Assembly (NCBI GenBank): GCA_030760725.1
Contig: JASWHV010000001.1
Span: 23,619,928 to 23,683,927 of the forward strand
Length of the DNA stretch: 64,000 nucleotides
Origin: Neostapfia colusana
Taxonomy: Eukaryota > Streptophyta > Magnoliopsida > Poales > Poaceae
Direction of reading: 5' to 3'
The notes under the pieces are model-generated. The model made no database searches. It worked only from the letters and a program-made list of their open reading frames with translations, and had not been told where the DNA came from. The translations under genes and the position numbers were made by a program. Position 1 is the stretch's first letter, and each line of letters starts with the position of its first letter. Below are positions 1 to 8,745 of this stretch, one piece after another.

Positions 1-1984
1 TCTGCAGAGTTTGTACCACTGTACCCACATGTAGTGATTTCATCCCCCGTTGCCGGGTGGACTAAAAGAACCTCCATTATGCCAGTGGCTACGATCCACA
101 TTCACACTTCCCAGGTGTGTAGCCAGGAGATCACTACGAAGCCTTTACAAAGGGATTCCCGACGAGCGTGGGCCCACTGAGGTTTCACCCCTAACAGCAT
201 ACAAGAGGCTCCAACCCCGCTGCAGTGGCCCCCTCTTGAGCCTTGCGGTTCATACGGTAGTCCAGCTGACACCTATTCCCCGCACCATCCAACACACCCA
301 TACTACGCCGGGGATACACCTAATTAATTGGCCAAGCTGCCCCATCTCAGCATGTGGTTGGCACTGTAAAGCCGGGTTACATGCTCCATGAACCGGTCCT
401 TAGGATCCAGGCAAGTACTAAACACAAACCCAAGTCTCGTGCACCCAGCACACAACCAAAACATCCAACTTGCCTTGATCCCTACCTCTACATAGCTCTC
501 AATAGTTCATTCAAGAGTATGGTATAATAAACTGATGATCTCATATCCCAAATATCCCAGTCTAAGCATGGCTAAGCATATGCATGTAAATAAATGACAT
601 GACAAAATAAATCCCAACCCAAGCTACAAGGAAACAAGGTAATGCAATTCTAGGGAAACTTTCCTAGCATGGGTTTCATATTTCATTTGACAATGCAAAT
701 AATTCTATCTACACATCCTAGCATAGGATCAAAGTGGTCAAGGACACTTGCCTCCTTCTTGCTGCTCTTGAAATGGGTAGTCCTGATCTTGGAAAGTGAT
801 AGCTTGCTCTTGAACAGGTTCTACTTCATACCATCACACATAGCAAAAGAAAAACAACAATCATAAGACATAGTTCACACTTCTACTTCATACAAACCAC
901 ACATTCACATTTATGAAAGTTCTTTACCATTATATGTGTTGTGGATACTCTATGTGTGTTGATTTGTGGCTTGCATACACTTTTATTTATATGTGTATGA
1001 TTCCTACTTTGGTGTTCATATTTATACTCACATAGTATATATATATATATATATGTATATATGTGTGTTTCAGTTTTAAATAAATTCCTTATATTAAACT
1101 ACCAAGTATGTATGAAAAGTATTTTTCTTCTCCATATGTGCCTTCATAATTTCTATCAACCCTAACTGGACTCTTTGGATTTTTTTAAAAACTCCATTTA
1201 TCATTTACTAGTTGCTATAATTTCAGATTTATATTCCTGTGCATAATTGTGTATTTTATTATGAAATTAGTAATACACATCATCTAAACAATATAGGTTC
1301 TGGTCCTAAATAATTTAATAACATATTTTGACCTTGGCCTCTGATGTAAACTATTTCATAATTATTTTCCCTATTTTTCTACAACTATTCTTTACTTAAA
1401 AATGTGTCCCTATACTAATAAATGTGAATAATAGATGAAACAGATTTATTTCAGCCCAAAAATATATTTTTATCTCACTCCAAAATTTTCTAAGTACTGA
1501 GAAAGTTTTTAATAAATTTTGACAATTATGTTTGTCCCCCTTTTTATTTTTTTAAACACTAGTTACATATTCTATTTTCTAAATTAAATACTAAACAGAG
1601 CTAAAATAATGAACTCACCTCATTACAGGGTCTATAATATTATTTTTCATAATTTCCAGGGGTCTAGCTACACTTATCAGAGGTGTTTTTCCTAATTTCT
1701 ATTAAGTCCAGGGGCTAAAACTGATTTTTAAATGAATTTACATGATTTTCTGGAGTTCCAGGTGCTAGATCTGAAGTTTCCGGGGCTAGCTCTCAATTCC
1801 AGAGAACCCCAGGGGGTAGCACGTAAGAATTCCAGTCTTTATAACGCGGGGCTGATGTGGACCGTCCGATTTTAAACCGACGGCTGAGATTATAACATCG
1901 AACCGGTACGCGGGGTTTTAAAGTCTACCGTGCGATTTAAAATAAACGGCGCACAAGCGGCCACGTCGCTCTGATCGAGCGCGG
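1..1984 (-). repeat. Family-B Ty3/gypsy LTR, left part (minus strand), cut by element A
   Basis: Read on the minus strand this matches the LTR at 57468-60876 from its GC-rich leader through to roughly 60187, with a GC-rich conserved block at 1-480 and an AT-rich intron-like stretch at about 900-1800. It is continued at 17418-18253 once element A (1985-17417) is removed. The 5 bp at 1980-1984 (CGCGG) are the target duplication of element A. The left edge runs out of the window, so I cannot say whether this is a solo LTR or part of a full element. No protein gene lies here apart from the mini-exon at 752-820. A short TA run lies near 1039-1054. Confidence 0.9.
752..820 (-). CDS. LTR mini-gene, exon 1 (family B, left copy)
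   Basis: On the minus strand a TAG acceptor precedes a 69-nt segment that ends GGAG before a GC-type donor, GCAAGT. With 2 nt carried from an upstream codon the frame stays open and reads a Gln/Glu/Asp-rich peptide including FQDQDYPFQEQQEG. The right-hand copy at 59368-59436 has the same length and frame. The two differ at about five bases, all amino-acid-changing and all in the first third. The terminal exon of this copy would lie left of the window. The coding status is inferred from phase conservation only. Confidence 0.4.
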
Positions 1985-2590
1985 TGTAAGGGCCTCAGTT
2001 TTTGACACCCATTTGCAGTGTTCATCCCCACACCACACACCTCATTTGAGGAAAAATGATGAACACAAATAAAGAGCAAGTAACAATTATCAACATGCTC
2101 ATTAGGGAACAAACTCACACATTGCAAAAGTGGTACTTCCCACATGTGATATAGATGGGCTGGACATATGAAAACTCCTACACTTTGCCAAGGATGTCCA
2201 TGCCAAGTTTCACCCAAATTCAAAACATTTTTGAGGTCATCTTGGGTGTAGATAGGAAAGGGGCAGTTTGAAAACATATTCAAATTCAAACTGTTTTCAC
2301 CCACTGAATTTAAAAGTGGAAGGCATATTCTTGCTCAGCACATTTTTGTGAGCTCACACACCAATTTTCACTCCATTTGGAGTTGATCTTGACATGAGCT
2401 AAGGGGGAGAAATTCAAACTTTATTTGAATTTCAAACTGCACTTGTGCTGAAATTCATTCAAACCAAACCTCATTTGAACTTTGATCAATTCAAATGGCT
2501 CTTGGGTGAATAATTTGAGTTGCCAAGGGTAGAATAGGGTTCACTGTTTACCACAGCTGTTAGGAATAAATTTCAGAGGTTAAAAGAGGA

Positions 2591-2652
2591 GTGGGACCCA
2601 CATGTCAGCCTCAGCCTCAAAGCAAACCGACTGAACCACAGTTCAGTCGGTT
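2591..2652 (+). promoter_or_regulatory. GTGGGACCCAC palindrome plus perfect stem-loop upstream of TATA
   Basis: GTGGGACCCAC at 2591-2601 is a perfect palindrome and fits the published binding consensus of plant TCP factors. A 12-bp perfect inverted repeat (arms 2625-2636 and 2641-2652, loop CACA) follows, about 90 bp upstream of the TATA-like box. The second LTR has the same at 13979-14040. The palindrome recurs in the related solo LTR at 39556-39566 and, with one change, in the family-B LTR at 57740-57750. A regulatory role is inference. Confidence 0.5.
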
Positions 2653-2740
2653 CCCGGCTGTTGTGCGCGCGCGCCACCGAAGGGGGCAGCCGGCGCCAGC
2701 TCCTGCTGCGTGCCCCAAGCCGGAGACCGGCCGACCGGCC

Positions 2741-2748
2741 TATTTATT
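2741..2748 (+). promoter_or_regulatory. TATA-like box of the element A LTR promoter
   Basis: TATTTATT sits in an otherwise GC-rich setting, so transcription would start near 2770-2780. The second LTR has it at 14129-14136. If correct, with the poly(A) signal at 5920, the R region of this LTR is about 3.1 kb long. Confidence 0.5.
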
Positions 2749-4537
2749 CCCTCCCCGGCGTGCTTCAGTCGCCATTCCCCGAGCTGCCGACGTGCACGAT
2801 CCATTTCTCCACTGCCATCACCGGCGCTCGAGTTCCTGCTGGATCGAGCTGATCGCAGCTTCCTCTGTCCATTCCAAGGTCCCAGCAAGGTACTAGCAAC
2901 CATCCTCCATCCTTTCCATTGATAGAAATCGATTGAAACCGAGTGATATCGGCTGTGCCGAAAGATCAAACTCGGAACTGGAAACCGCCGCACCTCGGGC
3001 TCTCGTGGACAGCCCAACCTGGGCGTTGTCACGCCCGAGCCAAGGCACCCTTGGACGCGCAAGTGATCGGTGCTGCTCATCCCCGAGCCACAGCTCGAGT
3101 GGTTGCTCACCGGCGGCGAATTTCCACTTTTCCCCTTTCTGTGTGCAGAACGACCCTCGGGTACGATTCTGTTTAATTCGTGCTCTAGAAAGGATTAGAG
3201 GGCCTCAGGCCACTCCCACACGAACTAGACACGGTGACGCACAAGTTGCCTTCACAACTCTGGGCCGGAGGACTTCTGTGCCCGGCGTAATTCAAGGTCT
3301 ACTGATGGCGGAACGCACGGGGGGTATCGGGCGCACGGTGAGGACCTATTTCGGGCCTTCCCCGAGCTGCCTCGAGCTCATGTCGACCTTCTCTGAGGTC
3401 CACTGATGCTCCCCGACCGATTTCCCAAGTAGCTGAGGTACTAGGAGCGTCAGCCGTCATGGCCGAAGTCGTTCCGATATGGCGGCTCGTCGCCGACCAT
3501 GCTCCGGCCGTTGTCATGAGCAGCTGACCCTCGGATCATGTTCCCCAAGTAAAAGTAGGCAGGGGCGGCCAGAATCAAGAAGTTTGAAGCGGTACAGCAG
3601 CCAGCGGCGAGCTCTCCGGCGAGGTCCCTCGGCGGCGGAGCGCGGGTGTCGCGAGGTTGAAGAAGGGGGTGGACCCCAGCTGTCAGCGGCCGATATTTTG
3701 AATCGGGATCCGGCTGCGGCCGGGATCGGGTGTGCTGGCGCGCAAAAGCCTTGTGGGCCGCGGTGTGCTGTCGCTTCGGCGTGCGACGCGTGTCTCCTGG
3801 GCCCACGCGCGAGTTTAAACTTTTCCCCGATTTTCAGATTTCCTTCAAACTTCAAATCCTTATAACTTTGGCTAGAAAGCTCCAAATTGAGTGAACCAAA
3901 TTTTGCTGGATTCAGCTCTTTGAGTACTTTCCAGAAAATCAAGTGTCACTTCATGAGATTCCTTAATTCTCCAGAATTAATTCCTTAAAGTTTAAACTGT
4001 TAGGAATTTTAACTGGAGAATCATTTGGAGGAAAATCCTGAAATTTTGCTGAGATGTTCACCAAAATATCCTTGAACTACCATAAAAATTTCAGATCCAT
4101 TTGAGCTCATTTAGTCCACCTAATGGTGTGATTAGTAAAACTGTTCCAGAGAAAATAGAAAATGTTCAGAAACATTTTCAGAATTTTCTCTGAAATTGTT
4201 TAGCTCATATCTTTAGTTAGAGACTTCCAAATTAAGTGAGACCAATTCCATTAGAACCCTCTGAAAATCTAGTTCTCAGAAAGTCATAGTTTGTTTCATG
4301 AAAATACCTAGAACACCCTAAAAGCCTTTAATTAAGGTCAAGGACATAATTATTTGTGGAGGGCTCAAATGAGCTTTGCTGCAACTAAAACTTGACCAAG
4401 TCTCTGTTTAGGTTGTAACCAAGCCACAGTAAAAGTTTCACAGTCATTAGGTCTATCTAGTAAAGGTTATAGACTTCACAACTTCAAAGTTAATACAAAA
4501 GCATTTAATTAATACATACATTGTTCTTATCATGTAG

Positions 4538-5798
4538 TCGCTAAGGTCGAGGAGGAACCCGAAGTCCTAGACTTCGTTACTCCGGAGGAACAGCTAGCCT
4601 ACGACCAAGAGCAGCAAGGCAAGCCCCGGTTTGCATTAACCATTTTATAAGTTTTTATTGTTTTGAGCACATACTTGTTTTCTTTATGTTGTGCATCAGA
4701 GTCTTGTTTGGAAACCCCACTGCATAGCCAAGAAAACCATGGGTTGGGGTTTAGGATTGCAAACCCCGTTAGCCACTGCATTGCTAGGATAGAGTAGGAT
4801 TCGGTACAAGTCGAGTAGTTGGAACTACTCGCGAGAATAGGCTAGAGGCACATCGCTCGGGTAGAGATAGCACATGATACACATGGCAAGAAAATGAGAC
4901 CGAGCGGAGAGTAAGGGCAGCAGGACTTTGGGGCCTGTGTGCTGTAGCTCCGCTTGTGTCGATTGAGGACCGAGCCGTGTGCGGGCCTGTTGAACAAGCT
5001 AGAACAGTACCGAAGACCTACCGGCTATATGGGAACCGGGAAACTGATGTAACTCGGGTAGCTGGGTATTGAGGCATTGCCCGTCGTTCAGAGGGTAGGT
5101 TGAGAGCTCGAGGTGTAAATCAGCTGGCGGCACAGAGATGCGCGTGCAGGGACCTCTTGCTCGGGACGATGGGACCGGTTCAATATTTGGCTAACGGGTG
5201 AAAGGTAGTCGCGTACGGCGTCCGTGATGGTTGTTGTAGGCAACATCGAGTACGGGCGTACGTGACGGGTTGTTCGGGTAACCCTGCAGGTGTAAATCGA
5301 TTATAATCGCCGTCCCTCGCGGTCAGTGAGTACCACTTGTTCACTGTACCGTGACGTAGAAAGAACAGGCTAGTTACATGTTAAAATGTTGCTGATTGAA
5401 AGTTGGATATTGATTGTTAATGATATGTTGTAGCTTAGTGCTAACTAAAGTTCTTTTCAACTTTGGGCAAAGTACATGAGAGAAATGCGTTTCTTGTTTG
5501 ATTGCGGCTCTCTCATGTGCCTTAGCGTAAAGTTCTCCACAACCTGCTGCTAAAACTTGAAAGTAAGGTTCTACTAATTAGGCGAGTCCTTGCAAATGAT
5601 TTTTACCTCATGCAACCCATCACCCTCATGTAGAAGTTTCATGTTTAGGTGAGACGGGTCAGACTTGCTGAGCCTTCGTGCTCACTGCTTGTGTTTGAAG
5701 CTTTTGCAGGGTTCTATGAGGAAGGGACTCCCGAAGAGGAGACGGAACCCCAGGAGGGGAACCCCGTCGAGTGGGAGTCGTGCACGCCGCAGAGTTAG
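4538..5798 (+). CDS. LTR mini-gene, exons 4538-4618 and 5710-5798 (element A 5' LTR)
   Basis: Exon 1 follows a TAG acceptor (4535-4537), is 81 nt and ends CAAG before a GC donor (GCAAGC). Exon 2 follows TTTTGCAG and ends at a TAG stop (5796-5798). Exon 1 ends with one base of a codon and exon 2 begins with the two bases that complete it (GGG, Gly), so the frame runs through the 1.1-kb GC-AG intron. The peptide is acidic: exon 1 includes KVEEEPEVLDF and LAYDQEQQ; exon 2 starts FYEEGTPEEETEPQ and ends VEWESCTPQS. AATAAA follows at 5920. The first exon and start codon are not identified, and I know no family for the product. The same design occurs in the other long LTRs of the window. Confidence 0.5.
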
Positions 5799-5919
5799 TG
5801 TGCGTGTGTGCTAGCAAGGACACGTTCGAGGGCTGAACGTGCACTTGATGCTTAGTCTACGCCCGCGAGTGTGGACTAAACTTATTTTGATGTAAACATG
5901 TTGATAAACTTGTTTATGT

Positions 5920-5925
5920 AATAAA
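5920..5925 (+). terminator. Poly(A) signal AATAAA in element A LTR
   Basis: AATAAA lies 122 nt after the mini-gene stop codon. The 3' LTR copy is at 17308-17313 and would end the element's genomic RNA. Confidence 0.55.
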
Positions 5926-6032
5926 GCTTCCGCTTCCGCTTTGTACCTTTGACGTGTGTTATACGGTGCTGTGCAACGCAGCACCCCTCAGCGTGATCCT
6001 GGCTCGACAGGACCAGTGGGGTCGTGTCAGCG

Positions 6033-6044
6033 TGGTATCAGAGC
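6033..6044 (+). other. Primer binding site (initiator tRNA-Met type)
   Basis: TGGTATCAGAGC lies 3 nt after the 5' LTR and is complementary to the 3' end of plant initiator methionyl-tRNA. It is the standard PBS of many plant Ty3 and copia elements and fixes the LTR end at 6029. Confidence 0.9.
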
Positions 6045-7529
6045 TCGCTTGAGGTTTAACACAGTACAAAGGTCTTCTTTTTCAAAAATCCAGTGAGGAA
6101 CGAGTTAGTAGCCCGTATAAGGATGTTATTAGTATATAGAAAGTGGCTTATTAACTTATTTGTTATGTCGGAAAATCGTGCATCTCGGGACGTTCATGTC
6201 TTGGGGGGTGCACGTAAGCGCTGTCCACCAGTGCGCACAAGCTGAAGGGTGGAGCCCCACGGGTGGCAGGTAACCCGACCCGCTTTGATATCCTCTACGA
6301 CTCTTCATGTCGTTTGGGGTATTCGAGCAACGTCTGTCCCTGGCGTGCGTGGTGCAACATGGGAGACCCCGTCACGTGGTCTGAAACGTGAACACGTAAC
6401 TCAAGGCGTGTTTGGCTTGAGAACATCCGGGCGAGTGATGACGGCCGGGTGTACAAACTGTATGGATTCCGGGCTCGGTGTGCAGCCGAGTCTGATGATT
6501 GTTTGAGTTTCTGCAGGTAGCCTTACCACGAAACGGTAGACGTGTAGCATCCGTGTGCGAGTGACGAGTAGTGCCACTGAACTAACGAAGCCGGCTAAAT
6601 CCGGTATAGGTTTTTCCTTTGTGAGGACGTAGTACCGACATAATCTGGTGACGCCTCGACGTCACACCCAACTAAATGAACAACTTCATTTAAAAACTTG
6701 AAGGTTTTGATCCAAAGTAGTAAAACTTGATGTAACTCCTTCCCTTGAACAGGATATTCAAAGTTAATAAATTTTCAACTTATAGGATGTTAAGGACAGA
6801 GCACTCTGTTTTCAGCTAAATCAAGGCTGAAGTTAATCAGAGGTTAGAGGTTGAGTTCTTTCGAGGTTGGGGTCGTATGATACATTTCTGGAAAGCTTTG
6901 GAGGAGCTTTACAACTTTTCTGTTGAGTTCCAGAGGTGTTTCATCCCTTAACCACTCGAAAAATGCAGTAGAGTTGAAACTGTTCAGAAAACAGGACGGA
7001 GCAAAGACTCTCTATAGACTCTCTGTAAATTAAGCATAACTTCCTGCATAAAAATCCAAAAATAGAAAATGAGGTGGTTCTGGGAAGCTTATGAGATGGG
7101 TTACAACTTTGTAACAGAAAGTTTGGTCAGATTAGGAACAGAATTAACTGGAATTCTTGGATCAAATCAGTACCTAAGGCAGGGAGGTGCTGTCCAATTG
7201 TTCCCAGAAATTCTGTTAACTTTGACATCTCATAACTTTTGAACCAGAGCAGATCTTAGGCCAACCAAATACTTTCTGGAAAGCTATTGAAGTTAACTTT
7301 AACTTTGATGTTGAGCTCCAGGACTGGTTTTGCTTTTAACCTGGCCTAAATCAGATTGATATGGAAACTGGTCAGGGCTGTCATGGGAACAGCAGATCAG
7401 CAGTCAAATTTGTTTAAAAATTTGAACTATGTTTCCAAGTGTTAAGGGTTCAATGACATATCTTATGTTATAACTCAATGGTTTACTGTTTAAATAAATA
7501 TTTGACATTTCTCAAATATATTTTTACAG
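6045..7529 (+). other. Untranslated leader of element A
   Basis: About 1.5 kb lies between PBS and orf0. I see no conserved protein in it; an 85-codon frame at 6249-6506 has no recognisable features. The stretch ends in TTTTTACAG, a good 3' splice acceptor placed directly before the orf0 ATG. That suggests some or all of this leader is removed as an intron in the orf0 message. Confidence 0.7.
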
Positions 7530-8474
7530 ATGGCAGCAGATAAACGGTTGGAGAACGGGTGGGTAGTTTCCCACTGCTCTGACCGTAGCGGCTACCCGGG
7601 AGCATTGTGGCTAATGCTCCAATATTTCGGGTACAACCAGATGCCGCAATACTTCGCCAAGGAAGAAGGCGAAGAGGGGAACAAGACGTGGACGATCCAT
7701 GTCGAGGTTCCTGCAGGGCCTACGCCACCCGGTTGGGTGCCATTCACCGTCACGGTGAGAGGAAGACAACCGGAAGGGATGTGGCAAGTGGCAGCCCGTG
7801 ACACTATGTCACGTTTCTGCCAACTACACGTACAGGCTATGGAGGGAACTCCATACGCACTCGTTCCGGTGGAGGGACGAGCTCAGCATGTGTGGGAAGA
7901 GAGGTACCTAGAGGCAACAAACCCGAGTTGCCCAAGGTACAACCCCGCGGAGGCAAATCTCAGCCTCCAAATGAGGGCGGGAAACGCTGTGATGGACAGC
8001 CAAGCTGTTCATACGGAGCATCTCGCCACCAAGCTCAAGGAGAGCACAAGCCGTGGAGATCATTTTGAGAGTGCTCACAGTGCACTCCGCAATGTGCTCC
8101 TTCCGACGATCAAGCGACTGAATGAACAACACAATCAGTTGCGTCGTCTGAAGAAGGCAAAGAAGAAGAGCCGTGTTGACATTGCGGCGTTGCAAGAGCT
8201 GGTGCAGACCCTAACCCAGCAGAATGAGGACCTTGCTCAAGAGCGGGACGACGCTATTGAGGAAGGACAAGGCTGGGAAGAGGACTACAACCAGGCTATG
8301 GACGAGGTGCATGCATTGCAGGACCTCGTGCCCCCGGTATTGGGCGTACCGGTAGTCTTGGGTCTTCCAGCCATGGGAGAACCTGGAATGGGAGAAGAGG
8401 TGGTAGACCCCGAGCCACCAGCAGAGGTACCGGAGGAGGACGACCCACAGGAGGTCGAGTTCTACTCCGAGTAG
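7530..8474 (+). CDS. orf0: orf0: extra coiled-coil protein of element A (314 aa)
   Basis: This is an intact frame between the leader and gag, on the same strand, and the start codon immediately follows a CAG acceptor (7527-7529). The first ~130 residues are mixed and look globular (Trp-rich start, HVEVPAGPTPPGW, a VTVRGRQPEGMW stretch). Residues about 165-270 are charged and heptad-like (KRLNEQHNQLRRLKKAKKKS, LQELVQTLTQQNEDL) and should form a coiled coil. The tail is Pro/Glu-rich and acidic. It has no protease, RT or zinc-knuckle motif. Upstream orf0 proteins of unknown function are known in some grass Ty3 elements; the product at 61099-61878 has the same architecture but little obvious sequence identity. 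The function is unknown; a role in assembly or RNA binding is only a guess. Confidence 0.85.
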   Translation: MAADKRLENGWVVSHCSDRSGYPGALWLMLQYFGYNQMPQYFAKEEGEEGNKTWTIHVEVPAGPTPPGWVPFTVTVRGRQPEGMWQVAARDTMSRFCQLHVQAMEGTPYALVPVEGRAQHVWEERYLEATNPSCPRYNPAEANLSLQMRAGNAVMDSQAVHTEHLATKLKESTSRGDHFESAHSALRNVLLPTIKRLNEQHNQLRRLKKAKKKSRVDIAALQELVQTLTQQNEDLAQERDDAIEEGQGWEEDYNQAMDEVHALQDLVPPVLGVPVVLGLPAMGEPGMGEEVVDPEPPAEVPEEDDPQEVEFYSE

Positions 8475-8745
8475 GGGGTTACGGTTGCCAAGTAGGGCAG
8501 CTAGGGTAGCGTAACCCAACTTTTGTAATCGGTGACATGTCGTGTAGACAGTAGCGTATGTATAGGTAGTGACGACATGAGCACGACTTCTCGGAGATCC
8601 GAGAATAATGTATCTTGTATAAAGTTTATGCTTTATCAATATATGTGAATGTTGTGCAAGTTAATCATGCGTCGCTTCAATACTACTCCTGTTTATGGAA
8701 TTTTGAGTAAGACATGTGCTAATTGCTGCTGTGTTGAATTTCAGA
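8475..8745 (+). other. orf0-gag spacer with splice acceptor
   Basis: This 271-bp non-coding spacer ends in TGTTGAATTTCAG (AG at 8743-8744), one base before the gag ATG. The in-frame open stretch begins upstream at 8716, but the only ATG is at 8746. The position of the acceptor argues that gag-pol is translated from a spliced RNA lacking orf0. Confidence 0.6.

Larger units (their letters stand above)
1985..6029 (+). repeat. 5' LTR of element A (4045 bp)
   Basis: It starts TGTAAGGGCCTCAG and ends GGGTCGTGTCA, directly before the PBS. In order it contains an AT-rich U3 start, a GTGGGACCCAC palindrome, a stem-loop, a TATA-like box, a GC-rich leader (about 2760-3830), an AT-rich intron-like stretch, mini-gene exon 1 (4538-4618), a conserved GC-rich intronic block (about 4800-5360), mini-gene exon 2 (5710-5798) and AATAAA at 5920. 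Several short open frames on both strands in the GC-rich leader are compositional and were not annotated. Confidence 0.95.

Noticed and set aside
50..391. 113-codon frame, found again inverted at 59796-60137 with few changes
   Set aside because: It is antisense to the LTR intron block, starts at TTG, and the matching region in copy 2 (53528-53929) is in shifted frames. DNA conservation explains it better than coding.
2643..3110. Open frames of 60-157 codons on both strands of the GC-rich LTR leader, duplicated at 14031-14498 and neighbours
   Set aside because: They are identical in both copies only because the LTRs are identical; they overlap in several frames, often lack ATG, and are not preserved in the diverged solo LTR at 38957-43028.
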